Source: Alysiella crassa DSM 2578 (lineage in GTDB: Bacteria; Pseudomonadota; Gammaproteobacteria; Burkholderiales; Neisseriaceae). Taken from it: DNA of 36,554 bases. The notes below the pieces were generated by a model. That model saw nothing but the letters and a program-made list of their open reading frames with translations, had not been told where the DNA came from and searched no databases. The position numbers and the translations under genes are program-made. Each line of letters begins with the position of its first letter. The stretch's first letter is position 1. The stretch lies in assembly GCF_000745955.1 (NCBI RefSeq), contig NZ_JQKH01000016.1:1-36554 (forward strand), in the 5' to 3' direction. Shown here piece after piece: positions 1 through 7,476 of this stretch.

Positions 1-76
1 TGGAGCGGGAAACGAGTCTCGAACTCGCGACCTCAACCTTGGCAAGGTTGCGCTCTACCAACTGAGCTATTCCCGC
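1..76 (-). tRNA. tRNA-Gly (anticodon GCC)
   Basis: Read on the minus strand, the first 76 bases form a complete tRNA cloverleaf that ends in an encoded CCA (positions 3 to 1). The acceptor arm starts GCGGGAA and pairs with TTCCCGC. The D-arm contains AGCTCAGTTGG, the anticodon loop reads TT-GCC-AA within an AACC/GGTT stem, and the T-loop reads TTCGAGA. The GCC anticodon decodes GGC/GGU glycine codons. It lies upstream of nothing visible and just downstream of pgsA on the same strand, about 150 bases away. The start lies at 76 and the 3' end reaches the window edge. Confidence 0.97.
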
Positions 77-228
77 GTTCTCTTGTCTTAACAACAAAGA
101 AGTCGGCATTATAAATCCTGCACATTTTTTGTCAAGCTGTGTCAATCATTAATTTTATGGCAACCTTGATTTTGTTGAAAAAATATTGTTTATTTGTGTC
201 GGATTTTGTGTTCAGGCTGCCTGAAAAT

Positions 229-792
229 TTATTGAAACTCTTTCCACGCCATTTTTAAATAGTAAAACATAGACCAAATCGTCAAAATAGATGCAATCAA
301 CATCAGGGCATTACCCCAAAATTGTAAATTTAATCCAATAAAATCATCATCATTAATCAATAACATAATAATCGCCACCATCTGCGCCGCCGTTTTGAAT
401 TTGCCTATGCTGGCAACGGCAACACTACCGCGTTTGCCCATTTGCGCCATCCATTCACGCAGGGCGGAAATGGTAATCTCGCGGCTGATAATCACAATGG
501 CATACAGCGCAGACGTGCGCTCCAATTCCACCAATAAAATCAAGGCAACCGCCACCATCAGTTTATCCGCAATGGGGTCTAAAAATGCACCAAAATCAGA
601 AGTTTGTTGCCATTTGCGGGCTAAATAGCCATCCAGCCAATCGGTCGCACCCGCAATGGCAAAAATCACAGCCGCTAACCAGTTGATTAATTGCAAATTT
701 AACATACTTTCAGGCAAATACAGGACAAGCGCAAATATGGGAATAAGCGCAATGCGTAGCCATGTGAGTAAAATGGGTATGTTCCAAGTCAT
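229..792 (-). CDS. pgsA: CDP-diacylglycerol--glycerol-3-phosphate 3-phosphatidyltransferase
   Basis: This 187-residue inner-membrane enzyme transfers a phosphatidyl group from CDP-diacylglycerol to glycerol-3-phosphate, the committed step to phosphatidylglycerol. The CDP-alcohol phosphotransferase signature is complete: D-W-L-D-G-x2-A-R, eight residues, G-A-F-L-D-P-I-A-D, around residues 52-76. It supplies the aspartates that bind the metal ions and CDP. Several hydrophobic segments span the whole chain (residues 3-25, 33-48, 76-105, 135-180), as the family requires, and the length is typical. An uptake sequence lies immediately after the stop (around 211-226) and another just upstream of the start (808-824). 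tRNA-Gly follows on the same strand. The identification is firm. Confidence 0.95.
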   Translation of the reverse strand: MTWNIPILLTWLRIALIPIFALVLYLPESMLNLQLINWLAAVIFAIAGATDWLDGYLARKWQQTSDFGAFLDPIADKLMVAVALILLVELERTSALYAIVIISREITISALREWMAQMGKRGSVAVASIGKFKTAAQMVAIIMLLINDDDFIGLNLQFWGNALMLIASILTIWSMFYYLKMAWKEFQ

Positions 793-904
793 GAGTTTGC
801 TCCTGATTTTCAGGCTGCCTGAAAGGGGTTTGTGTGGGGGTTTGCTGTTGTAAATTTTTGTGAAATTATAATGAGATTGGCGTTTTTTTTCAGTTTTTTA
901 TAAA

Positions 905-941
905 ACAGGCTGCCTGAACGTGTTGTTTTCAGGCAGCCTGT
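905..941 (-). terminator. inverted uptake-sequence pair, likely terminator of the slyD-like gene
   Basis: Bases 905-918 and 928-941 are perfect inverted repeats of 14 bases. Each carries the uptake-sequence core, and nine bases separate them. On the minus strand the hairpin is followed by a T/A-rich tract starting TTTTATAAAAAA. It sits 29 bases beyond the slyD-like stop, which fits a Rho-independent terminator made from two uptake sequences. Confidence 0.7.
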
Positions 942-969
942 AGATTAGATAATTTTTGAATTCAATCAA

Positions 970-1449
970 TTAGTGATGATGACCGTGCGCACCGTGAACG
1001 TGTCCATGTGCGATTTCTTCTTCGGTTGCGGGGCGAATACTGTCCACTGTGGCTTTGAAGCGAATCACCATGCCTGCTAATGGGTGGTTGCCGTCCACGA
1101 CTACTTTGCCATCAGCCACATCGGTTACGCGGTAAACGATGATTTCGCCAGTTTCAGGGTCGTCCGCTTCAAACATCATGCCAACTTCCACTTCTACAGG
1201 GAATACATTTGCGTCTTCCATGCGTACCAATTCAGGTTCTTGTTCGCCGAATGCGTCATCGGGCTGCATAACGACTTCCACCACGTCGCCCACGTTTTTC
1301 TCGTGCAAAGCTTCTTCCACCAATGGGAAAATGCCATCGTAGCCGCCATGTAAGTAGGCGATGGGTTCGGCAGTTTCGTCAATCAATTGATTGTTGCTGT
1401 CAAACATTTGGTAGTGTAGGGTAACGACTGAATTTTTTTGAATGCTCAT
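970..1449 (-). CDS. slyD: SlyD-type FKBP peptidyl-prolyl cis-trans isomerase
   Basis: This 159-residue cytoplasmic FKBP-family prolyl isomerase/chaperone resembles SlyD. The FKBP core starts at residue 1 with the family pattern of an early beta strand (VVTLHYQ), an HGG-YDG-IFP-LVEEAL segment near residues 34-48 and the PDDAFGE motif near residues 63-69. An inserted flap (IF domain) lies at about 70-125, and the core closes with NHPLAGM near 120-127. The C-terminus is histidine-rich (HGHVHGAHGHHH), the metal-binding tail typical of SlyD. In SlyD proteins this tail binds nickel and feeds hydrogenase or urease maturation, although it is shorter here. The gene is flanked by its own terminator-like hairpin and appears monocistronic. 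SlyD rather than another FKBP is inferred from the His tail and IF insertion. Confidence 0.88.
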   Translation of the reverse strand: MSIQKNSVVTLHYQMFDSNNQLIDETAEPIAYLHGGYDGIFPLVEEALHEKNVGDVVEVVMQPDDAFGEQEPELVRMEDANVFPVEVEVGMMFEADDPETGEIIVYRVTDVADGKVVVDGNHPLAGMVIRFKATVDSIRPATEEEIAHGHVHGAHGHHH

Positions 1450-1822
1450 TTGCGGTGTCCTTGAATGGGCTTATGTAAAGATGGCAAGTATAACACAGGC
1501 AGCCTGAAAAATTGTGGCAATTTCTGTTGATAAAATGCAACAATCATCAGCAAGAAAAAAGTATAAAACATAAGTTTCATCTAATATGAATACTTAAATA
1601 CTTATAAAAATCAAATTTTTATATAAAAAAATTAAACGTCAAGCCCCCATCACCCTAAAAACCTGTGTAAAAAAACGTATAAAAAATGTGTAAACAATTG
1701 CATAAACGCTTAATTTCAGGCAGAATGCGCGGTTTCTCCGATGGTTATTTGTATTGCCCCTATTTAGGGCATTGCATGACTAAATTTACTCAACACCGTT
1801 TAGTTTTTACAAGGTATAAAAA
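1450..1822. other. 373-base gene-free stretch, AT-rich
   Basis: It contains one uptake sequence at about 1496-1508. After that comes a strongly AT-rich section (about 1550-1700) and a short GCCC/GGGC hairpin near 1756-1770, ahead of the small lipoprotein gene. The promoter of the lipoprotein gene must lie here, but I see no convincing -35/-10 pair. No ORF with family features and no tRNA-like fold was seen. Confidence 0.5.
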
Positions 1823-2095
1823 ATGAAAAAATCTTTGATTTCTGCTGCTTTCTTGTCATTGTTGGTTGCTGCTTGTGGTCAACAAGAAGCTCCTCCAGCA
1901 GCAAAACCTGCTGCAACTGAAGTAGCGGCTTCTGCTGTAAGTGCTGCGGCTTCTGATGTAGCTGCTGTAGCTTCTGAAGTAGCGGCAACTGCCGCTTCTG
2001 CAGCTTCTGCCGCTCAAGAAGCTGCTTCTACTGCTGCTGCTGTGGCTTCTGACGTAGCTGCAACTGCTGCTTCTGCCACTTCTGCTGCACAATAA
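1823..2095 (+). CDS. small alanine-rich lipoprotein
   Basis: This is a 90-residue predicted lipoprotein of unknown function. Residues 1-17 form a signal peptide with a lipobox L-V-A-A-C, so Cys18 would be acylated and anchored in a membrane. The mature part is low-complexity: about half alanine (35 of 73 by my count), with the rest mainly Ser, Val, Thr and evenly spaced acidic residues. Segments 51-65 and 76-90 are near-identical 15-mers (13 of 15), giving a 25-residue internal period. Such composition favours one long alanine-rich helix. The start is set by the signal peptide and an upstream AAGG-like site. Monocistronic: a strong terminator follows at 2131. It could be a periplasmic spacer or an Lpp-like protein, but it lacks a C-terminal lysine for peptidoglycan linkage. 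Confidence 0.85.
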   Translation: MKKSLISAAFLSLLVAACGQQEAPPAAKPAATEVAASAVSAAASDVAAVASEVAATAASAASAAQEAASTAAAVASDVAATAASATSAAQ

Positions 2096-2130
2096 TTAAC
2101 AAAAACTCAATCGCGTTTTTGCTAAAACAA

Positions 2131-2175
2131 AAAACCGTTTTACTCTGAATATGGAGTAAAGCGGTTTTATATTTT
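2131..2175 (+). terminator. Rho-independent terminator after the alanine-rich lipoprotein
   Basis: Arms 2131-2145 and 2154-2168 pair over 15 base pairs (one G-U) around an 8-base loop. A T-rich tract follows (TTTTATATTTTT). It sits 36 bases after the lipoprotein stop. An uptake sequence follows directly. Confidence 0.9.
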
Positions 2176-2322
2176 TCAGGCTGCCTGAATGGGTTAAATT
2201 ATGTAAATTAATTTAGAATAACTTGCTCATTAGAATAAAAACTACTAGAATTGAAACATTGATTGGTCAAAAATGACTGATTAATAGTTTCTCCTCTATT
2301 TCTCCTTTGTAAATAAACTTTG

Positions 2323-2355
2323 GCGCATATCTTTTCGGGATATGCGCGTTTTTTT
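2323..2355 (+). terminator. hairpin plus T-tract upstream of trpA
   Basis: A perfect 9-bp stem GCGCATATC/GATATGCGC with a 7-base loop (2323-2347) is followed by G and a run of Ts. This is a canonical intrinsic terminator lying 48 bases before the trpA start. A TATAAT hexamer follows at 2359-2364 without a good -35. It may end upstream transcription or act as an attenuator for trpA. I see no leader peptide with tryptophan codons, so plain termination is more likely. Confidence 0.7.
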
Positions 2356-2402
2356 GCGTATAATCTTGATTTCATTTTACCCAATTTATTAGGAGCAAAC
2401 CC

Positions 2403-3185
2403 ATGAGCCGTATTACTCACACCTTTGCCGCACTTGGTGAACGCAAAGCCTTGATTCCTTACATTACTGTTGGCGACCCTAATTTGGAAACCACGCTCGC
2501 GCTTATGCACAGTATGGCAGACAATGGCGCGGATATTTTGGAATTAGGTGTCCCCTTTTCCGACCCGATGGCAGATGGCGCGGTGATTCAACGTGCGGTA
2601 GAACGGGCATTGGCGCAAAATGTGTCGCTGCGTGATGTGTTGGACGTGGTGCGCCGTTTCCGCGAAACCAATCAAAAAACACCTGTTGTGTTAATGGGTT
2701 ATCTGAATCCAATTCACAAAATGGGTTATGAAACATTCGCGCAAGCGGCGGCAGAAGCTGGCGTGGACGGTGTTTTGACGGTGGACAGCCCAATTGAAAC
2801 GATAGACACGCTTCAGGCAGCCTTAAAATCGCACGGCGTAGATTGTATTTTCTTGATTGCGCCCACCACCACCGAAAGCCGCGTTCAGGCGATTGCGGAA
2901 CGGGCGAGCGGTTTTGTGTACTATGTTTCGCTCAAAGGGGTAACGGGTTCGGCGCAATTGGACACGGCGGCGGTGGCGGAAAAAATTGCAATGTTGCGTC
3001 AATACATTAGCATTCCGATTGGCGTGGGTTTTGGCATTAGCGATGCGGCGAGTGCGGCGCAAATTGGCGCGGTGGCGGACGCGGTGATTGTCGGCAGCCG
3101 CATTGTGCGCGAAATTGAAAATAATACGGGCAATGAAACGGCGGCAGTCGGCGCGTTAATCCATGAATTGAAAAACGCGATTTAA
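2403..3185 (+). CDS. trpA: tryptophan synthase alpha chain
   Basis: The TIM-barrel alpha subunit of tryptophan synthase cleaves indole-3-glycerol phosphate to indole and glyceraldehyde-3-phosphate, and passes indole to TrpB. At 260 residues it has the family length. The catalytic glutamate is Glu47 and the catalytic aspartate Asp58, in the motif E-L-G-V-P-F-S-D-P-M-A-D-G (47-59). The phosphate-binding GVTG and GFGIS/GSRIV loops are present near residues 179-182, 209-213 and 229-233. The start is preceded by AGGAG (AGGAGCAAACCC-ATG). No other trp gene is in the window, so it sits apart from trpB, although it could be followed by other genes elsewhere. An uptake sequence lies in-frame inside the gene at about 2812 and encodes LQAAL. 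Confidence 0.96.
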   Translation: MSRITHTFAALGERKALIPYITVGDPNLETTLALMHSMADNGADILELGVPFSDPMADGAVIQRAVERALAQNVSLRDVLDVVRRFRETNQKTPVVLMGYLNPIHKMGYETFAQAAAEAGVDGVLTVDSPIETIDTLQAALKSHGVDCIFLIAPTTTESRVQAIAERASGFVYYVSLKGVTGSAQLDTAAVAEKIAMLRQYISIPIGVGFGISDAASAAQIGAVADAVIVGSRIVREIENNTGNETAAVGALIHELKNAI

Positions 3186-3203
3186 TTTACTAAATAAATC
3201 ATA

Positions 3204-3238
3204 CAGGCAGCCTGCAAAATATTTCAGGCAGCCTGAAA
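3204..3238. terminator. tandem uptake sequences between convergent trpA and VWA gene
   Basis: Two uptake-sequence cores (3204-3214 and 3221-3237) lie in the 54-base gap between convergent stop codons. Because the core is a near-palindrome, the two copies can pair with each other with a single mismatch. A bidirectional terminator role is plausible, but there is no clear T-tract. Confidence 0.4.
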
Positions 3239-3239
3239 T

Positions 3240-4373
3240 CTATTTCTTCACATTCTCCGACGCCCACAAACTCAAATCCTGCTTATTCAACGCCGCCGCC
3301 ATCAAATCGGGGAATTTATCAGGCGTACACGCAAACGCTGGCACGCCCAAAGTCGCCAAAAATTCCGCATTGCGTTGGTCGTAAAACGGCGCACCATCGT
3401 CATTTAATGCCAGTAAAACAATCAGTTGTACGCCCGAATTTACCAAATCCATCATACGTTTACGCATGGCGCGTTCATCGCCGCCTTCATACAAATCGGT
3501 TACCAAAACCAAAGTCGTGTCATTTGGGCGCGTGATTTGCGTTTGGCAATAATTCAGGGCACGATTGATGTCCGTGCCGCCGCCCAGTTGCACGCCAAAC
3601 AGTAAATCCACAGGGTCGTCCATATCGTCCGTCAAATCCACCACCGCCGTGTCAAACACCACCATGCGCGTATTCAAAGACGGCAAACTCGCCAGCACCG
3701 AGCCAAAAATCCCCGAATAAATCACAGAAGTCCCCATAGAACCACTTTGGTCTAGGCACAAAATCATGTCGCGCACAGCCTTGCGCTTTTTGCCGTAACC
3801 AATGCGTGTTTCGGGAATAATCGTTTGATAATCAGGCTGATAGTTTTTCAGATTTTTGCGTATGGTGCTGTGCCAGTCAATTTCTTTGAAACGCGGATTG
3901 CGTGTGCGCGTGGCGCGATTGAGTGCGCCTTGAATGGCTTGTTGGGTGGGCGATGACCATTTTTTCAGCAATTCTTCAACGACTTGGCGCACAACTTGAC
4001 GTGCCAATTCCTTATTTTTTTCGGGAATGACACGGCTTAAACTCATCAAAGTTGCCACCAAATGCACATCGGGTGTGATGTTGGCGAGCATTTCTTTTTC
4101 GGTTAATAATGAATGCAAATTCAAGCGATTAACCGCATCTTTTTGCATGACTTGCACCACAGATTGTGGGAAAAATTCGCGAATGTCGCCCAGCCACGCG
4201 CTGACTTTCGGGGCAGATGCGCCCAAACCGCCACGCCGATTTTCGCTGGGGTCGTAGAGTGCGGACAGGGCGTTATCCATGCGGATTTGTTCGGGGGACA
4301 GGTTTGTGCCACAAGTTTCGGAGGCGGGTTCGCCCAGAATTAATCGCCAACGGGTTTGGTGTGGGGTATTCAT
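3240..4373 (-). CDS. VWA (von Willebrand factor A) domain protein, stand-alone
   Basis: This 377-residue cytoplasmic protein has no signal peptide. The C-terminal half is a VWA domain with a complete metal-ion-dependent adhesion site: D208-Q-S210-G-S212-M, then Thr267 in GGGTD and Asp293 in VTDLYEGG. The N-terminal half (1-195) is mostly helical and charged, with a basic stretch at 155-200. In other bacteria VWA proteins of this architecture often sit beside a MoxR-type AAA+ ATPase, but no such partner lies in this window. The neighbours are convergent trpA and, upstream after a gap, an unknown small gene. The function (metal-dependent protein-protein scaffold) is inferred from the domain only. 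The start at 4373 is preceded by an AAGGAAAAAAC ribosome-binding site on the minus strand. Confidence 0.8.
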   Translation of the reverse strand: MNTPHQTRWRLILGEPASETCGTNLSPEQIRMDNALSALYDPSENRRGGLGASAPKVSAWLGDIREFFPQSVVQVMQKDAVNRLNLHSLLTEKEMLANITPDVHLVATLMSLSRVIPEKNKELARQVVRQVVEELLKKWSSPTQQAIQGALNRATRTRNPRFKEIDWHSTIRKNLKNYQPDYQTIIPETRIGYGKKRKAVRDMILCLDQSGSMGTSVIYSGIFGSVLASLPSLNTRMVVFDTAVVDLTDDMDDPVDLLFGVQLGGGTDINRALNYCQTQITRPNDTTLVLVTDLYEGGDERAMRKRMMDLVNSGVQLIVLLALNDDGAPFYDQRNAEFLATLGVPAFACTPDKFPDLMAAALNKQDLSLWASENVKK

Positions 4374-4460
4374 GTTTTTTCCTTTTATTTCATTATTTTG
4401 TATTTTTCAGGCAGCCTGAAATAAAATATTTCTCATTAAAACATCATGTTAGTGTATACA

Positions 4461-4506
4461 ATTGAACTGCGTGGGCAACGAGTTGCCCACCCTACGCTTG
4501 CTTGCT
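4461..4506. repeat. single arm of the GGGCAACGAGTTGCCC intergenic repeat
   Basis: The segment GTGGGCAACGAGTTGCCCAC is itself an inverted repeat, followed by CCTAC and CTTGCTTGCT. It matches the right arm of the longer inverted-repeat element at 32126-32282 (compare 32245-32282). It lies between the VWA gene and the next minus-strand gene and overlaps no supported coding region. Confidence 0.7.
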
Positions 4507-4513
4507 ACGGCAG

Positions 4514-4909
4514 CTACATTTGTTGTATTAAGTCATAATAATTTGATGATTGAATTAAATCCAATAATTCCAAAGAAGTATAATTTTCTTGCTTACCTAG
4601 TACACCACAATCATTATAAACAATATAACCAAAATAATGACAAAATAAATATGCAATTAAAATAGTCAAATCTTCCCCATTATTGTCTTTTAAATCAACC
4701 ATAAAAGGAAATTGCATAGGCTCAATTTTATATTCTAAAATATGATTAATGGAAACAATGCATTCTTTATAACCATCAATAAAAATCAAATAATTTTCAT
4801 CAATATCAAGATAATGATGGTTAATATTGCCCATTTTAGATAGAGTAGAAATAATAAATGCAATACTTTCCTCTTCGTGAGATATGGGAATGTACAAGCT
4901 AGCTAACAT
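4514..4909 (-). CDS. hypothetical protein, AT-rich, possibly acquired
   Basis: I do not recognise this 131-residue protein. It is acidic and rich in Ile, Asn, Tyr and Asp, with no signal peptide and no obvious transmembrane helix. Segments such as MLASLYIPISHEEE and GEDLTILIAYLF suggest a small alpha/beta fold. The base composition is clearly more AT-rich than that of the neighbours (long runs of A/T, frequent AAT and ATA codons), a sign of recent transfer. It ends shortly after the repeat arm at 4461 and lies upstream of nothing obviously linked. The next gene (4933-5472, same strand) would precede it in a transcript with a 23-base gap. A small immunity-type protein would fit in size and composition, but there is no direct evidence. 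Confidence 0.6.
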   Translation of the reverse strand: MLASLYIPISHEEESIAFIISTLSKMGNINHHYLDIDENYLIFIDGYKECIVSINHILEYKIEPMQFPFMVDLKDNNGEDLTILIAYLFCHYFGYIVYNDCGVLGKQENYTSLELLDLIQSSNYYDLIQQM

Positions 4910-4932
4910 AATAACGATATACCCTACATTTT

Positions 4933-5472
4933 TCAGGCAGCCTGAAAGCGAAATTCCGCGTGTTTGGGCAATAAATCCACATTATTCGGATTTTCAATAA
5001 ATTCACGCATAATATTTTGAATTTTCTGATTATTTTGCGTATGTTTAAAAATAAACCAATCGGCGATTAAATCCGCCTGTTGCTCCATATTAAATTGATT
5101 AAATTGCTCGCAATTTGCCGACCATTTTTCATAAGCATAACATTGGTTGGCTTTATAGCCGCCCTTTGCCGTCAAAATAATCCCATCTAACCAAAGCCTT
5201 AAACCCAATTGATATTGCCACACGTGCGCCATTTCGTGAATAAAAAAATGCTGCTTGGACACGTCCGCGCTGCTGAAATCGTCCACATAAGTTTGTTCGG
5301 GAAAGTGCATGGTGCCAAAGGGCGACATCGCCGTTTTCGCGTGCTGAAAAAACGGAATCAATCTGCCGTGATGAATGCGGATTTTGTCGTAATCCAAACT
5401 GTTTTGGTAAACCGATTGTGCCAACGCGATTTCGCCCGCCGTCAGCTTGCGATAGGAATTTCTCTTAAACAT
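4933..5472 (-). CDS. predicted zinc metallopeptidase (HExxH)
   Basis: This 179-residue protein has a zincin motif H79-E80-M-A-H83. It is followed about 47 residues later by E130-Q-Q-A-D134, a pattern that commonly supplies the third zinc ligand in gluzincin-like enzymes. There is no signal peptide. Proteins of this kind in Neisseria have been annotated as Vgr-related or putative zinc proteases, which is memory-based and weak. The last residues, RFQAA-stop, are encoded by an uptake sequence at the 3' end, so the natural C-terminus may have been remodelled by it. The start at 5472 lies at the edge of another uptake sequence (about 5473-5487). The substrate is unknown. Confidence 0.7.
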   Translation of the reverse strand: MFKRNSYRKLTAGEIALAQSVYQNSLDYDKIRIHHGRLIPFFQHAKTAMSPFGTMHFPEQTYVDDFSSADVSKQHFFIHEMAHVWQYQLGLRLWLDGIILTAKGGYKANQCYAYEKWSANCEQFNQFNMEQQADLIADWFIFKHTQNNQKIQNIMREFIENPNNVDLLPKHAEFRFQAA

Positions 5473-5518
5473 TTCAGGCTGCCTGAATCATCAAAATAAG
5501 CTATTTTAGCGCAAAAAT

Positions 5519-5546
5519 GGCTGCCTGAAATCGTTTTCAGGCAGCC
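5519..5546 (-). terminator. inverted uptake-sequence hairpin ending the rfb cluster
   Basis: Bases 5519-5530 and 5535-5546 form a perfect 12-bp stem with a 4-base loop. Each arm is an uptake-sequence core. On the minus strand the stem is followed by ATTTTTGCGC. It lies 6 bases after the rfbC stop, the expected position for a terminator of the rhamnose gene cluster. Confidence 0.8.
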
Positions 5547-5551
5547 TGTGA

Positions 5552-6094
5552 TTATGGGAAAGTGGGCGTGTCTTGCAATGTATTCCCCGCCACATCTTTG
5601 GCGGACAAACTCGGCTCGCCCATCAAACCCCAGTCTATGCCCACCGTTGGGTCGTTCCACAACAGCGAATGCTCGGATTGTGGGTGGTAATAATCGGTGC
5701 ATTTGTACATAAATTCCGTATTGTCTGCCAGCGTGTAGAAGCCGTGCGCGAAACCCTCTGGCACCCACAGTTGGCATTTGTTTTCGGCGGACAAAATCGC
5801 GCCAAACCATTTGCCAAAAGTGGGCGATGAGCGGCGCAAATCCACCGCCACATCAAACACGCTGCCAGCCACCACGCGCACCAATTTGCCTTGCGTGTGT
5901 TCCATTTGATAATGCAAGCCGCGCAAGACGTTTTTGCTGGATTTGGAATGGTTTTCTTGCACAAAAGTGCGGTCGGCAATGTGTTCACGAAACCAATTAT
6001 CGCGGAAAGTTTCCATAAAAAAGCCGCGTTCATCGCCAAAGACTTTGGGTTCCAATAATTTGACATCGGGGATAGATGTTTCAATAATATTCAT
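5552..6094 (-). CDS. rfbC: dTDP-4-dehydrorhamnose 3,5-epimerase
   Basis: RmlC/RfbC epimerises C3 and C5 of dTDP-4-keto-6-deoxyglucose, the third step of dTDP-L-rhamnose synthesis. The 180-residue cupin has the family length. The catalytic base His61 sits in L-R-G-L-H-Y-Q (58-63). Tyr130 (in FMYKCTDYY) matches the proposed catalytic tyrosine, and the VPEGFAHGF segment (111-119) forms the cupin core. The N-terminal DERGFFMETF motif (21-30) binds the nucleotide. It is the last gene of the rhamnose cluster on this strand, behind rfbD and a small membrane protein, and a terminator follows directly. Confidence 0.96.
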   Translation of the reverse strand: MNIIETSIPDVKLLEPKVFGDERGFFMETFRDNWFREHIADRTFVQENHSKSSKNVLRGLHYQMEHTQGKLVRVVAGSVFDVAVDLRRSSPTFGKWFGAILSAENKCQLWVPEGFAHGFYTLADNTEFMYKCTDYYHPQSEHSLLWNDPTVGIDWGLMGEPSLSAKDVAGNTLQDTPTFP

Positions 6095-6142
6095 GTTTTT
6101 TAAACCTTATTTTCAAAAAAATATTTTTCAGGCTGCCTGAAA

Positions 6143-6580
6143 TTATTCCATCGTGAAAAAAAATAATAAATAAGTAATGCCCAAAACAAGCGGAAAAACA
6201 AATAAACCAATCAATAAATATTTTCGCCAATTAACAAGCGATTGATTTATTTCTTGATTTTTCTTCAATAAAATTTCTCGGTTGGGAATGGCAAAAAATA
6301 GGCAAAGTTGCGTAACGAATGTATAGGCTAACATTTGTGCCACAAGTAGTATACCTAACATCCACATTAAGAATTTATCAGCGGAACTGGCAGTAAATGG
6401 GTTAATTGTCAGTACAATAAACCATATTGTTGCAGGAATATAACTTAAAATAATCAAAATTTTATACAATAAAACAACTTTTTGATTATTTTCTCGATGA
6501 TGAAAATACCAACGCGCAAAAATTGCCGCCAAAATTATCACAACAAATAACGCGCCATCCATAATAGATAAAGTCGCCAT
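6143..6580 (-). CDS. small four-helix membrane protein, unknown
   Basis: I do not recognise this 145-residue protein. It is very hydrophobic, with four likely membrane helices at about residues 5-25, 38-60, 70-95 and 120-142. A basic, helical loop (about 98-118, containing KKNQEINQ) lies before the last helix. It lies 11 bases downstream of rfbD and upstream of rfbC on the same strand, so it is probably cotranscribed with the rhamnose genes. No known rhamnose enzyme or flippase has this size. AT-rich codon use stands out against rfbC and rfbD. A role in the cell envelope is only guilt by association. Confidence 0.65.
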   Translation of the reverse strand: MATLSIMDGALFVVIILAAIFARWYFHHRENNQKVVLLYKILIILSYIPATIWFIVLTINPFTASSADKFLMWMLGILLVAQMLAYTFVTQLCLFFAIPNREILLKKNQEINQSLVNWRKYLLIGLFVFPLVLGITYLLFFFTME

Positions 6581-6591
6581 TTAGCACCCCA

Positions 6592-7464
6592 TTACACATA
6601 ATCTTTCAAATCCAACAAAGCCTTACGCCAATCGCTCGTCTCAATCCCAAAATTCGCCTGAATTTTGCCACAATCCAAACGCGAATTGGCTGGGCGAGAC
6701 GCTGGCGTGGGGTAATCCGCAGTTGTAATCGCATTTAAAACAGGGATTTGCGCCAACACATTTTGCGCGTGGGCTTGCGCGAAAATCTCGCTGGCAAAAT
6801 CGTGCCACGATACATAAGGGCTGCCTGAAAAATGGTACACGCCAAATTGATTGGATTGTTTTGAAATGATTTTTTCGGCAATGTGGATTAAGGCAGCCGC
6901 AATATCGCCTGCGTAAGTGGGTGCGCCAAATTGGTCGGCAACCACGCCCAAGCTGTCGCGGCTCGCGCCCAAACGCAACATGGTTTTGACAAAATTGTTG
7001 CCGTGTTCGTTGAACACCCATGCGGTGCGCAAAATGATGTGGCGTGGGCAGGCTGCCTGAACCGCGATTTCGCCAGCCAATTTGCTTTTGCCGTAAACAT
7101 TTTGTGGGGCGACTGGGTCGGTTTCGCGGTAAGGGGTTTCGCCTTTGCCGTCAAAGACATAGTCGGTGGAAATGTGCAAAATGGCTGCCCTGATTTCGTT
7201 GGCGGCTTGCGCCAAATGTTTCGCGCCCAACTCATTGATGGCAAACGCCAAATCGCTTTCGCTTTCCGCTTTGTCCACCGCCGTGTACGCCGCCGCGTTG
7301 ATGATGATGTTGGGGCGGAAATCGCGCACGGTTTGCCAAACGGCATGTTTATTTGTGATGTCAAGGGTTTGGCTGGTGGTCGCCAAGATTTTGGCTTTGC
7401 CTTGTAATTGGGCGACAAGTTGGCTGCCGACTTGTCCGTTTGCGCCTGTGATTAAGTATTTCAT
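6592..7464 (-). CDS. rfbD: dTDP-4-dehydrorhamnose reductase
   Basis: RmlD/RfbD reduces dTDP-6-deoxy-L-lyxo-4-hexulose to dTDP-L-rhamnose with NAD(P)H, the last step of the pathway. The 290-residue short-chain dehydrogenase has the Rossmann motif G7-A-N-G10-Q-V-G13, the S/T-D motif T100-D101 and the catalytic Y124-x3-K128 (YGKSK). Family segments INAAAYTAVDKAE (55-67) and ILRTAWVF follow. The start at 7464 is the first codon of the Rossmann strand (MKYLITGANG). It sits 12 bases downstream of a small lipoprotein gene. One in-frame uptake core near 7050 encodes QAA (AVQAACPR). Confidence 0.96.
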   Translation of the reverse strand: MKYLITGANGQVGSQLVAQLQGKAKILATTSQTLDITNKHAVWQTVRDFRPNIIINAAAYTAVDKAESESDLAFAINELGAKHLAQAANEIRAAILHISTDYVFDGKGETPYRETDPVAPQNVYGKSKLAGEIAVQAACPRHIILRTAWVFNEHGNNFVKTMLRLGASRDSLGVVADQFGAPTYAGDIAAALIHIAEKIISKQSNQFGVYHFSGSPYVSWHDFASEIFAQAHAQNVLAQIPVLNAITTADYPTPASRPANSRLDCGKIQANFGIETSDWRKALLDLKDYV

Positions 7465-7476
7465 TTTTTCAATCCT

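Noticed and set aside
1856-2092. Minus-strand Ser/Arg-rich reading frame opposite the alanine-rich lipoprotein
   Set aside because: It is a shadow of the alanine-rich codons and has no start context or family features. The plus strand has a signal peptide and lipobox.
2323-2402. trp attenuator with leader peptide before trpA
   Set aside because: The hairpin is good, but no short frame with tandem tryptophan codons precedes it.
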